Positions 26,997-35,841 of a stretch of 64,000 nucleotides of DNA are shown piece after piece. The translations under genes and the position numbers were made by a program. Position 1 is the stretch's first letter. Each line of letters opens with the position of its first letter. Below the pieces are notes generated by a model. The model was not told where the DNA came from, made no database searches, and saw nothing but the letters and a program-made list of their open reading frames with translations. The stretch is from Micromonospora echinaurantiaca (lineage in GTDB: Bacteria; Actinomycetota; Actinomycetes; Mycobacteriales; Micromonosporaceae), in the NCBI RefSeq assembly GCF_900090235.1, contig NZ_LT607750.1, positions 1,190,501 through 1,254,500 of the forward strand. The letters are read 5' to 3'.

Positions 26997-28494
26997 CCCG
27001 AACGGTTTCCTGCGCTACAACCGGCGGCTGCCGGTCCGGCGTCCGGTGCCGGTGCGGATCAGCGACTGGCGGGAGGTCTACCCGCCGGCCGGCGAGGAGC
27101 TGATCCGCGAGCAGGCCACCCGGTGCATGGACTGCGGCATCCCGTTCTGCCACGACGGCTGCCCGCTGGGCAACCGCATCCCGGACTGGAACGACCTGGT
27201 CCGTACCGGCAACTGGGACGCGGCGGTGGAGTCGCTGCACGCCACCAACAACTTCCCGGAGTTCACCGGCCGGCTCTGCCCGGCGCCCTGCGAGGCCGCC
27301 TGCGTGCTCGGCATCGGCGGCGGTGAGCCGGTCACCATCAAGCAGGTCGAGGTGGAGATCGCCGACGCGGCCGTCGCGGGTGGGCTGCTGCCGCGTCCGG
27401 TGCCCGCGCCGTCCGGGCGGTCGGTGGCCGTGGTCGGCTCCGGGCCGGCCGGGCTGGCCGCCGCCCAACAGCTGGCCCGCGCCGGTCACGCGGTGACGGT
27501 GTACGAGCGCGACGACGCGCTCGGCGGCCTGCTCCGCTACGGCATCCCCGACTTCAAGCTGGAGAAGGAGCACATCGACCGGCGGCTGGCCCAGCTCGCC
27601 GCCGAGGGGGTGCGGTTCCGCACCGGGGTGAACGTGGGCGTCGACGTGACCGCCGAGCAGTTGCGCGCCGAGCACGACGCGGTGCTGCTGGCCTGCGGCG
27701 CGTTGCAGGGCCGGGACACCCCGGAGACGCCGGGGCGGCAGCTGCGCGGCGTGCACCAGGCGATGGCACACCTGGTGGCGGCGAACCGGGTGGTCGCGGC
27801 CGCCGGCGCGGGCCGGCCGGCGCTCGCGGTGCTGCCGGACGGCACGCCGATCGACGCGGCCGGCAAGCACGTGGTCATCATCGGCGGCGGCGACACCGCG
27901 GCCGACTGCCTCGGCGTGGCGCACCGGCAGGGCGCCGCCGGCGTACACCAGCTGGACCTGTACCCGCAGCCGCCGCGGGCCCGGGACGAGGCGCGCGACC
28001 CGTGGCCCACCTGGCCGTGGATCCTGCGCAGCTACCCGGCCCACGAGGAGGGCGGCGAGCGGGTCTTCGCGGTCGCGGTGCAGGAGTTCGTCGACGACGG
28101 CACCGGCGCGGTGCGCGCGGTCCGGATCGCCGAGGTGACCGTGGAGAAGCGGGACGGCCGGCGGATCGTCACCCCGCTGCCCGGCACCGAGCGGGAACTC
28201 CCGGCGGACCTGGTGCTGCTGGCGATCGGCTTCGAGGGCACCGAGGAGCAGCCGCTGCTGGCGCAGCTGGGGGTGACCCGCAACGCCCGCGGCGCGGTGG
28301 ACGCCCGGCCGGACTGGCAGACCGGCGTGGACGGGGTCTTCGTCGCCGGCGACATGCACCGGGGCGCCTCGCTGATCGTCTGGGCGATCGCCGAGGGCCG
28401 TGCCGCCGCGGCCGCCATCCACGCCCACCTGGGCGCCCCCGGCACCCTGCCCGCCCCGGTGGACCCCGCCACCGAGCCGTTGGCCGCCCGCTGA
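26989..28494 (+). CDS. gltD: Glutamate synthase small subunit
   Basis: GltD passes NADPH electrons through FAD and iron-sulphur clusters to GltB. The 501 residues begin with a cysteine-rich 4Fe-4S domain ([20 protein letters not shown], then [12 protein letters not shown]). The FAD Rossmann motif [20 protein letters not shown] lies near residue 142, and the NADPH motif [20 protein letters not shown] near residue 295. GTG 26989 starts within gltB, consistent with coupled synthesis of the alpha-beta pair. A hairpin follows 20 bases after the stop. Confidence 0.96.
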   Translation: MPDPNGFLRYNRRLPVRRPVPVRISDWREVYPPAGEELIREQATRCMDCGIPFCHDGCPLGNRIPDWNDLVRTGNWDAAVESLHATNNFPEFTGRLCPAPCEAACVLGIGGGEPVTIKQVEVEIADAAVAGGLLPRPVPAPSGRSVAVVGSGPAGLAAAQQLARAGHAVTVYERDDALGGLLRYGIPDFKLEKEHIDRRLAQLAAEGVRFRTGVNVGVDVTAEQLRAEHDAVLLACGALQGRDTPETPGRQLRGVHQAMAHLVAANRVVAAAGAGRPALAVLPDGTPIDAAGKHVVIIGGGDTAADCLGVAHRQGAAGVHQLDLYPQPPRARDEARDPWPTWPWILRSYPAHEEGGERVFAVAVQEFVDDGTGAVRAVRIAEVTVEKRDGRRIVTPLPGTERELPADLVLLAIGFEGTEEQPLLAQLGVTRNARGAVDARPDWQTGVDGVFVAGDMHRGASLIVWAIAEGRAAAAAIHAHLGAPGTLPAPVDPATEPLAAR

Positions 28495-28513
28495 CCGGGC
28501 ACGGCCGCTGAAT

Positions 28514-28559
28514 TCGTGGCCGGAAGCAGCCCCTCACCGGGGGTCGTTTCCGGCCACGA
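28514..28559 (+). terminator. gltBD terminator hairpin
   Basis: TCGTGGCCGGAA (28514-28525) and TTCCGGCCACGA (28548-28559) form a perfect 12-bp stem with a 22-base loop, shortly after the gltD stop. Confidence 0.6.
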
Positions 28560-28789
28560 TCCTCGGCGCCTGATCCGCCGTCCGTCCCCGTGGCCTGGCC
28601 GATCGGGGGACGCGGTGGTGACCGGACGGTTGTCCGGTTTCGTCCAGCCTGTAACCGTCTGCGTCGGCGCCCGGTGAACCCCCTCACGAACAGGGGCGGA
28701 TCGGTTTACCGGCCGCCAGACTTGGCGACCGCCGAACCACCGAGCGGGTCGGCGTCGTCAGTCGCCGTCGTACGGGGAGGTCGTGGCCC

Positions 28790-30310
28790 GTGGGTGCCAC
28801 GTTCGCAGCGCTGCGCCACCGCAACTACCGGATCTGGGCCGCTGCGGGTTTCGTGTCCGTGGTCGGCACCTGGATGCAGGTGCTCGGGGTCAACTGGTAC
28901 GTGCTCGCCGAAACCCGGTCGGCGACCTCGATGGGCCTCGCCGTCCTCCTCCAGGCCCTGCCCACCCTGCTGCTCAGCGTCTGGGGCGGGGCGCTGGCCG
29001 ACCGGCTGCGGGCCAAGCCGCTGCTGATCGCCGCGCAGGCCGCCCACGCGGCGCTGGCCGCCGGGCTGGCGGTGGTGGCCCTCACCGGCGCCGGCGGCCT
29101 GCCGGCGATCTACGCGATCTCGCTGGCCACCGGCGCCGTCTCGGCGATCGAGGGGCCGGTGATGGGCCGCTGGACGTCGACCCTGGTGGACCGGGAGAGC
29201 CTGGGCAACGCCCTGGCGCTCGGGTCGCTCACCCACTCCGCCGGCCGCATCCTGGGCATGAGCGCCGGCGCCGTGGTGGTCGCCGCCGTCGGCCCGGCCC
29301 TGCTCTTCGCGATCAACGCGGCCAGCTTCGTCGCGGTGCTGGCCGCGCTGTTCGCCGTACGGGAGCGGGAGCTGCACACCGGCGGGCCGGCGGCCGACGC
29401 GGAGCCCGCCGACGGCGGCATCCGGGCCGGCTTCCGCTACCTGCTGCGCCAGCCGGTGGTGCTGGTCGCGCTGGCCCTGTCCTTCGTGCTCGGCAGCCTC
29501 GGCCGCAACTACCAGGTGACCATGGCGGCGATGAGCGAGGGGCCGCTGGGCGCTGGCGCGGCCGGCTACGGCGTGCTGTCCACTGTCTTTGCGGTGGGCA
29601 CGGTGCTCGGCGCGTTCGTCGCGGCCCGCCGCCGGCACCTGGGCTACGGCGTCCTGGTCGGCGCGGGCCTGCTGGCCAGCGGGCTGCAGGTCGGCGCCGG
29701 CCTGGCCCCGAACACCCTGGGCTTCGCCGCGGTGATCCTGCCGATCGCCGCCGCCGCGGTGATCATCGACACCACCGTCGGCACCCGGGCCCAGCTCGAC
29801 ACCGACTACGCGATGCGCGGCCGGGTGCTGGCCGCGCTGGCGGTCACCGGCTCGGTCTCCGCCGCGGTCGGCGCCCCGCTGCTCGGCTGGCTCTCCGAGC
29901 ACGCCGGCCCGCGGCAGACGCTGGTGCTGGCCGGTGTGGCCACGGCGGTGGCCACCGCCGTGGCCGGGGTGGCACTGGACGGGCTGCGGGGTCGCCGCCT
30001 GCGCGGGCGGATCACCCGCGCGCTGGCCGCGCCGCGGGTGCGTCGGGCCGCCTCGACCGCCGCCCGCGTGGTCCGGCCCGCCGCTACGGTGGCTCGGCCG
30101 GCGCCGATGGCGACCGTCCGGCCGGTGGCCGGCGTCCCCACCGCCCGCTGGGCGCCGCCCCGGCCGAGGGGCGCCCGGCTGCGCCCGCCGGCCGACGAGT
30201 ACGCGGCCGCCGCGCCGCGCCGGGCCCGCCGCCGCCCCGGGCTGGCCGCCGCGTCCCGCCCCGCCGGCCCGCCGGTCGACTGCGCCCGCTCCACCCCCGA
30301 AACCGCCTGA
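28790..30310 (+). CDS. MFS transporter (MFS_3/EntS-like)
   Basis: The 506-residue carrier has 12 predicted spans (to about residue 405). The start, FAALRHRNYRIWAAAGFVSV, and the loop WGGALADRLRAKPLL are typical of the MFS_3 group, which contains the enterobactin exporter EntS and macrolide pumps. A roughly 100-residue Arg/Pro/Ala-rich cytoplasmic tail is unusual. GGGGAGG lies nine bases before GTG 28790. The substrate is unknown. It is a single-gene unit bounded by hairpins. Confidence 0.85.
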   Translation: MGATFAALRHRNYRIWAAAGFVSVVGTWMQVLGVNWYVLAETRSATSMGLAVLLQALPTLLLSVWGGALADRLRAKPLLIAAQAAHAALAAGLAVVALTGAGGLPAIYAISLATGAVSAIEGPVMGRWTSTLVDRESLGNALALGSLTHSAGRILGMSAGAVVVAAVGPALLFAINAASFVAVLAALFAVRERELHTGGPAADAEPADGGIRAGFRYLLRQPVVLVALALSFVLGSLGRNYQVTMAAMSEGPLGAGAAGYGVLSTVFAVGTVLGAFVAARRRHLGYGVLVGAGLLASGLQVGAGLAPNTLGFAAVILPIAAAAVIIDTTVGTRAQLDTDYAMRGRVLAALAVTGSVSAAVGAPLLGWLSEHAGPRQTLVLAGVATAVATAVAGVALDGLRGRRLRGRITRALAAPRVRRAASTAARVVRPAATVARPAPMATVRPVAGVPTARWAPPRPRGARLRPPADEYAAAAPRRARRRPGLAAASRPAGPPVDCARSTPETA

Positions 30311-30339
30311 CCCCGACCCCTGACCCGCCCCGGCTGCCC

Positions 30340-30398
30340 TTGATCATGAGGTTGGCGGCGGTCGGGTCGGCCTGTCGCGCCGCCAACCTCATGATCAA
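30340..30398. terminator. Bidirectional terminator, 21-bp perfect stem
   Basis: The 21-base arm at 30340-30360 (beginning TTGATCATGAGGTTGGC) is exactly complementary to 30378-30398, with a 17-base loop. It separates the MFS gene from the convergent M1 peptidase. Confidence 0.65.
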
Positions 30399-30416
30399 CG
30401 TGGTGGGTCCTCAGGG

Positions 30417-31970
30417 TCAGCGGGTCAGGAGGTGGTGGGTGGCGCGGAGGTGGGGCCAGGACTTCGGTTCGGTGGGCGGGGCGGACTTGCGGGCGGTGTT
30501 CGGGACGTCGGGACGGCCGGGGGTGAACAGCCAGGCGTCGAGGAGGTCGTCGAGGTCCAGGCCGGAGATCCGCTCGGCGAGGGCCTGGAACTGCTCGATG
30601 CTGGCGTTGCCGTGCCGGTGCTCGGCGGTCCAGGCCGGCAGGATCGCGAAGAACGCGTCGTCGCCGACGGCCAGCCGGAGCTGGTGTAGCGCCATCGCGC
30701 CCCGGTCGTAGACGGCGCCGTCAAAGATCCGGTTCGGGCCGGGCTCACCCGGCGGCACCTGCCAGAACTCGTCATCCGCCGGGTAGCTGGCGTAGGTGAA
30801 GTCGAACAATTCCTGCGCGGTGCCCTCGCCCTGCTCCTCGGACCAGAGCCACTCGGCGTAGGAGGCGAAGCCCTCGTTGAGCCAGATGTCGCTCCAGTCG
30901 CCCACCGAGACCGAGTCGCCGAACCACTGGTGGGCGTTCTCGTGCACCACCACGTACGTGTTGGCGCCGCGGCGCCAGAAGCCCGGCCCGTACACCGAGC
31001 GGGTCTGCGTCTCCAGCGCGAAACCGATGCCGTCGACCGGCCCGGCCACGCCGCCCTGCGCCTCGAACGGGTACGGGCCGAAGATCCCGCTGGCCCACTC
31101 GACGATCTCGGCGGTGCGCTCGATGCTGGCCCGCGCGGCCGGCCCCAGCTCACCCAGCGTGGTGCTGTACGCGTTCACCACCGGCTGGCCGTTCGGCGCG
31201 GTGTCGCTGACGATGTCGTACTGGCCGATGGCGAGGAAGGCCAGGTAGGTGGCGGTAGGCGAGGTGGTGCGCCAGCTCCACCGGGTGCGGTTGCCGGCCT
31301 CGGCGACCGGCGGCCGCGGCTGGACGCCGTTGCTGATCACCTCGACGCCGGTGGGCACCGAGACGGAGATGTCGTAGGTGGCCTTGTCCGTCGGGTGGTC
31401 GTTGCTGGGGAACCACCACCAGGCCGACTCCGGTTCGTTCACCGCCATCGCACCGTCGTCGGTACGGGTCCAGCCGGTGTAGCCGCCGACCAGCGTCTCG
31501 GACGGCACGCCCGAGTAGCGCACCACCACGGTGAGCTGCTGACCGGCGGTCACCGTCCGGCGTGGGGTGACGACCAGCTCGTGCACGCCCTCCCGGGTGG
31601 CGGTCGCCTGCCAGCCGTTGACCCGTACCGAGTCGACGTCGAGCAGGAAGTCGAGGTTGAACCGGGACAGGTCCTGGGTGGCCCGGGCCAGGATGGTGGT
31701 GGTGCCGGTGAGCAGGTCGGTCTGCGGGTCGTAGCGCAGCCGGACGTCGTAGTGCTCGACGTCGTAGCCGCCGTTGCCGTAGTTGGGGAAGTAGCTGTCA
31801 CCGAGCCCTGGACCGCCGGGTTGCGGCGCGGCGGTGGGCAGGACCGGCCGACCCCAGCCCGGTAGGGCGGCGTGGCCGGGGGTGCCGGCGACCAGGGTGC
31901 CGGCGGTGGTGACGGTCAGGGCGGCGATGGCCGCCGTGAGCGCTCGTCGCACGGGGTGGACTCCCTCCAT
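30417..31970 (-). CDS. Secreted M1 family zinc metallopeptidase
   Basis: The 517-residue aminopeptidase-type enzyme starts with a signal peptide (RRALTAAIAALTVTTAGTLV, cleaved near GHAA, residue about 34). A beta-rich N-terminal domain precedes the gluzincin domain. The zinc site is HENAH at residues 343-347, with Glu366 in LNEGFASY, exactly 18 residues on. The substrate-binding strand GFALETQTR replaces the usual GAMEN. It removes N-terminal residues from peptides outside the cell. It diverges from the SGNH hydrolase, another secreted enzyme, across 216 bp. A 5' ATG just after an ATGGAGG-containing leader was accepted. Confidence 0.9.
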   Translation of the reverse strand: MEGVHPVRRALTAAIAALTVTTAGTLVAGTPGHAALPGWGRPVLPTAAPQPGGPGLGDSYFPNYGNGGYDVEHYDVRLRYDPQTDLLTGTTTILARATQDLSRFNLDFLLDVDSVRVNGWQATATREGVHELVVTPRRTVTAGQQLTVVVRYSGVPSETLVGGYTGWTRTDDGAMAVNEPESAWWWFPSNDHPTDKATYDISVSVPTGVEVISNGVQPRPPVAEAGNRTRWSWRTTSPTATYLAFLAIGQYDIVSDTAPNGQPVVNAYSTTLGELGPAARASIERTAEIVEWASGIFGPYPFEAQGGVAGPVDGIGFALETQTRSVYGPGFWRRGANTYVVVHENAHQWFGDSVSVGDWSDIWLNEGFASYAEWLWSEEQGEGTAQELFDFTYASYPADDEFWQVPPGEPGPNRIFDGAVYDRGAMALHQLRLAVGDDAFFAILPAWTAEHRHGNASIEQFQALAERISGLDLDDLLDAWLFTPGRPDVPNTARKSAPPTEPKSWPHLRATHHLLTR

Positions 31971-32186
31971 CGGGGTGTTCGCACGGTCAACCTAATCGAC
32001 ACATGTGAACATGTCGCGCCCGCCGCGCCGCCGCCGCCCAGCAGCGCCGCTCCGCTCGGCGATGGCGGCGGTGGTTCCCCGGATGGAAATATTTCGATAG
32101 CATTACCGGCTAGTAACAACCGTCACACCCCTGGCCATGCGCGCGGTCACAGGGCCCCACCACCTCAGTCCTGTGGAGGTCCCGTC

Positions 32187-32987
32187 ATGCCCCACCGCCC
32201 GCTGGCCCGCGCCCTGGCCGCGCTGGTCGCCCTGTTCACCGCCGCACTCGGCGCGGTGTTCCTGCCCGGCACCGCGCAGGCCGCCGCCACCGTCAACTAC
32301 GTCGCCCTCGGCGACTCCTACTCCTCCGGCGTCGGCGCCGGCCCGTACGACTGGTCCGGCTGCCTGCGCAGCCAGAAGTCGTACGCCCCGCTCTGGGCCG
32401 CCGCCCACTCGGTGACCAGCTTCCGGTTCGCCGCCTGCGGCGGCGCGGTCACCGCCGACGTCATCGACGACCAGGTCGCCGCGCTGTCCAGCACGACCAC
32501 CATGGTCACCATCACCATCGGCGGCAACGACGCCGGCTTCGCCGACGTGATCACCAGCTGCCGGTTCGGCAGCACCTCGACCTGCACCGACGCGGTCAAC
32601 GACGCGAAGGCGTTCGCCACCGCGACGCTGCCCGACCGGCTCGACGCCACGTACGCCGCGATCCGGCAGCGGGCGCCGAACGCCCGGCTGATCGTGCTCG
32701 GCTACCCGCGCCTGTTCGAGACCACCAGCTGCGGGTGGCTGGCGATGAGCGTCTACAAGCGCACCATCCTCAACGAGGCCGCCGACCTGCTCGCCACCGT
32801 CATCGCCGGCCGGGCGGGCGCCGCCGGGGCCACCTTCGTCGACACCCGCCCGTACTTCGCCGGGCACGGGGTCTGCGGCGCCGACCCGTGGATCCGCGAC
32901 GTCAGCGGGGTGATCGAGGCGTACCACCCGGACGCCGACGGCTACCGGTACGGCTACCTGCCGGCGCTGACCTCGGTCACCGGCTGA
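32187..32987 (+). CDS. Secreted SGNH/GDSL-family lipase or esterase
   Basis: The 266-residue protein has a signal peptide cleaved near AQAA (residue 33). Block I is YVALGDSYSSGVG (Ser44), block III is IGGNDAGF, and the block V histidine is in EAYHPDADGY. Six cysteines suggest three disulphides, as in the Streptomyces coelicolor SGNH esterase. It probably hydrolyses acyl esters of lipids or acetylated polysaccharides. TGGAGGT precedes ATG 32187. A long hairpin follows directly after its stop. Confidence 0.9.
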   Translation: MPHRPLARALAALVALFTAALGAVFLPGTAQAAATVNYVALGDSYSSGVGAGPYDWSGCLRSQKSYAPLWAAAHSVTSFRFAACGGAVTADVIDDQVAALSSTTTMVTITIGGNDAGFADVITSCRFGSTSTCTDAVNDAKAFATATLPDRLDATYAAIRQRAPNARLIVLGYPRLFETTSCGWLAMSVYKRTILNEAADLLATVIAGRAGAAGATFVDTRPYFAGHGVCGADPWIRDVSGVIEAYHPDADGYRYGYLPALTSVTG

Positions 32988-32999
32988 GACGTACGGGCA

Positions 33000-33042
33000 C
33001 GACGGCGGCCGACGCTCCACAGCGGAGCATCGGTCGCCGTCG
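33000..33042 (+). terminator. Terminator hairpin after the SGNH gene
   Basis: The 19-base arms 33000-33018 and 33024-33042 pair fully in RNA if two G-U pairs are allowed, with a five-base loop ACAGC. The hairpin begins 13 bases after the stop. Confidence 0.7.
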
Positions 33043-33106
33043 CTTGCCGACGACGGCGACACTGGGTGGATCGGACGGACACGGCCCGCCACGATCGGGG
33101 GTACCC

Positions 33107-35800
33107 ATGCGCGAGTTGACCGGTCAGAAACAGTCACCACCGTCCCGGGAACAGGTCCCGGCCGGCGGACTGGAGTTCCTCGCCCTGCTCGCGCGCCTGC
33201 TGCGCCGGCCACGCCGCGGCGACCGCCGGCTGCCGCTGCTCTGGCTGGTCCGCACCCCCGACACCCCCGACCTGATGGCGCTGCTGCGCCGCTTCCTCAG
33301 CCAGGGCCAACGCCGCCGCGTCCCGCACGCGGTGCTCGACCTGGCCGCCCAACCGGCCGGCGTCGACGTGCCCGCCCTGCTGCGGGAGCTGCACCGGCAG
33401 CTCTCGCTGGAGGCGTTCGGCGCCGCCCGGCTCCGCTTCCGCCACTACCCGCTCGCCGACTGGCTGATGCACCAGAGCCTCGCCTTCGGCCCGGACACCG
33501 AGGACGGCCGGGCGACGCTGGTGCGCCGGCTGCGCGACCGGCGCGGCGCCCGGACCGCCGGCGCGCCGGTGCCCCCGGGCGGGGACGCCGCCGCGATCGT
33601 CTCCCAGGTGCTGCTCTGGCTGATCCGCCGCGCGGTGCCCGGGGCGGTGTTCCGGGTGGCCGTCTCCGGGCGCGTGCCGCTGGTCGGGCGGCACTACCGG
33701 TGGTTCATGCGCCAGCAGTACCTCGCGCCCCGACAGTCGACGACCTTCCTCGGCTTCGCCGAGCGGCTCACCGCCGGCTGGCGCGACGGCGAGCAGCCCG
33801 ACCAGGTGAACAAGCTGCTGCTGCACGCGTTCCTGGAGGACCTGCGGCAGGCGTACCGGCGGCGGCTGTGGCGCCCGGCCGACTGGCGGCGCACCGCGTA
33901 CCCCGCGCTGCTGCTCGACCACGTCGAGCCCGGCACTGTCGGGCACGTCCTGGTCCGGCTGGTCAACGACGTGCGCAACGAGACCGGCCGCAACGACCCG
34001 CTGCTGGTCGTGGCGGCCGGCGACCAGCCGCCCCCGGAACTGCCCGAGCCGCATCCGCTCGACGAGGCCGACGAGGCGCACGACGAATGGGTCGAGGCGT
34101 TGCCGGAGATGCGCCGGCTCCGGCGGGCGGCCGCCTGGCTGGTGGTGCTGCGGCCGGACGCCACCGAGACCGGCCCGCCGCCGCGCGGCGGCGTGCGACC
34201 CTTCGCCGCCCCGGAGCCGCCGTGGTGGTCCCGGCGCTTCCTGCCCGCGGCGGTCTGCCTGGTGCTGCTGGCCGGGGCCGGCGCCTGGGTGACCACCCGG
34301 TGGGGGCCGGGCTGCCACCCGTCGGTCAGCGGCGGGCGGGTGTCGGTGCAACTGGTCGACGGGGAATGCATCGGCTACAGCGACAGCGCCGCCCAGGTGT
34401 TCAACAACGACCCCGGCCAGCAGCGGCTGCGCACCATCCAGGAGCGGATCTTCGCGCAGAACCGGGCCGCCGAGGAGGTCTGGCGGCGCAGCGACCGCCG
34501 CCGGCCCTACCTCACCCGGGTCTACCTGGGCACCCTCACCGGCAACCGGACCCGGGCGGACGAGGAGTCGTACGTCTCCGAACGCGAGGAACTGGAGGGG
34601 ATGGCGACCGCGCAGTACGCGCTGCTCAAGGAGTCCGCCGGAGCGGACGGCGCGGCGCTGCTGCGGATCGTGGTGGCCAACGGCGGCCGGCAGATGCGCC
34701 ACGCCGACCGGGCGGTGGCCATGCTGGCCGAGCTGGCTCGCGACGACCCCACGGTGCTCGGCGTGGTCGGCCTGGTGGACAGCCGGGCCAGCACCGCCCG
34801 GGCACTGCGTGACCTCAACCGGATCGGGCTGCCCGTGCTCGCCCCGACGCTGTCCGCCGACCGGATTGACGCCAACTCCCGGCTCTACCTGCAGATCTCC
34901 GCGCCCAACGACGACCAGGCGCGGATGGTCGAGGCGTACGCCCGCCAGGTGCTCAAGGTGGACGAGGCGCACGTCTACTGGACCACCGGGGAGGGCAGCT
35001 CGCTGGCGGAGGACCTCTACGTCCAGACGTTGATCGAGGGGCTCCGGCAGCGCTTCGGCACCCGGATCACCCGGCTCGACGAGTGGCGTACCGGGCGCCG
35101 GCTCACCGCCGAGTGCGGTTACCAGGGCCTGCTCTTCTACGCCGGCCGCTGGTCGGAGTTCGACGGCTTCCTGCGGGCGCTGCGCGAGTGCGGGGACAAC
35201 CCGCCCCGGCACCTGGTCGGTGACGACTCGGTCAACCGCTACATGGCCAACCCCGGCCTGCGCGCCGCCGCACCGGGCAACCTGCCGGTCACCTACGTCT
35301 CCAAGGCCGCGCTCGGCACCTGCGCCGCGCTGCGCGCCGCTCAGGACCGGCGCGACGAGGCCCGGGCCAGCTTCCTGACCTGGATCCAGGCCGACGACCT
35401 GCTCGACCCGCCGCGGTGCCGGCCGGAGCGCCCGGAGCAGGTCGGTGAGCGGGTGAGCCTGGCCTACGACGCGGCGATGATGATGATCCGGGCGGTGGAG
35501 AGCCTCGCCGCGCGCCTGCACCACGCCGACCATCGGCAGCGCTGGGACCCGGAGTCGATCAACCCGATCGGCGTGCACGCCGAGGTGCTGCGGCAGAACG
35601 CCGGTGCGGGCCACCGCGGCGTGGCCGGGCTGATCCGCTACACCCCGGACTCGGGCGAGCCGGTGGAGAAGCGGCTCTCGCTGATGCGGGTCGAGCGGGT
35701 GCCCGAGGTGACCGCCGAGCCGGTGGAGGTCTACCGGTGCGGCACCGCCGACGAGCCGGCCCCAACCCCGTGCGCAACCGTGCCGCCCCAGGTCAGTTAG
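33107..35800 (+). CDS. One-pass receptor-like protein: degenerate NTPase domain inside, type I periplasmic-binding fold outside
   Basis: This 897-residue protein is not of a named family I can identify. Residues about 20-350 look like a P-loop NTPase. LPLLWLVRTPDTPDLMALLR (42-61) sits where Walker A should be but lacks GxxxxGK[ST]. YPALLLDHVEP (266-276) resembles Walker B, and NDPLLVVAAGD follows. One membrane span (about 378-396) leads to an extracytoplasmic part. There, VYLGTLTG, VLGVVGLVDSRASTARALRD, GLPVLAPTLSAD and QARMVEAYARQ match the branched-chain amino acid receptor (ANF/Peripla_BP_6) fold. Cysteines in the outer half may form disulphides. An FtsK-like gene and a coiled-coil membrane gene follow with the same orientation. 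I infer a ligand-sensing transmembrane signalling protein. Confidence 0.65.
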   Translation: MRELTGQKQSPPSREQVPAGGLEFLALLARLLRRPRRGDRRLPLLWLVRTPDTPDLMALLRRFLSQGQRRRVPHAVLDLAAQPAGVDVPALLRELHRQLSLEAFGAARLRFRHYPLADWLMHQSLAFGPDTEDGRATLVRRLRDRRGARTAGAPVPPGGDAAAIVSQVLLWLIRRAVPGAVFRVAVSGRVPLVGRHYRWFMRQQYLAPRQSTTFLGFAERLTAGWRDGEQPDQVNKLLLHAFLEDLRQAYRRRLWRPADWRRTAYPALLLDHVEPGTVGHVLVRLVNDVRNETGRNDPLLVVAAGDQPPPELPEPHPLDEADEAHDEWVEALPEMRRLRRAAAWLVVLRPDATETGPPPRGGVRPFAAPEPPWWSRRFLPAAVCLVLLAGAGAWVTTRWGPGCHPSVSGGRVSVQLVDGECIGYSDSAAQVFNNDPGQQRLRTIQERIFAQNRAAEEVWRRSDRRRPYLTRVYLGTLTGNRTRADEESYVSEREELEGMATAQYALLKESAGADGAALLRIVVANGGRQMRHADRAVAMLAELARDDPTVLGVVGLVDSRASTARALRDLNRIGLPVLAPTLSADRIDANSRLYLQISAPNDDQARMVEAYARQVLKVDEAHVYWTTGEGSSLAEDLYVQTLIEGLRQRFGTRITRLDEWRTGRRLTAECGYQGLLFYAGRWSEFDGFLRALRECGDNPPRHLVGDDSVNRYMANPGLRAAAPGNLPVTYVSKAALGTCAALRAAQDRRDEARASFLTWIQADDLLDPPRCRPERPEQVGERVSLAYDAAMMMIRAVESLAARLHHADHRQRWDPESINPIGVHAEVLRQNAGAGHRGVAGLIRYTPDSGEPVEKRLSLMRVERVPEVTAEPVEVYRCGTADEPAPTPCATVPPQVS

Positions 35801-35841
35801 GTCTTCGCAGGGACCTGGCGGGGCGGCGACGGGAGCGGTGG

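Noticed and set aside
35737..35841. Upstream extension of the FtsK-like protein into the receptor gene
   Set aside because: The added residues are Arg-rich with no relation to the fold, and GGGAG precedes the GTG at 35842.
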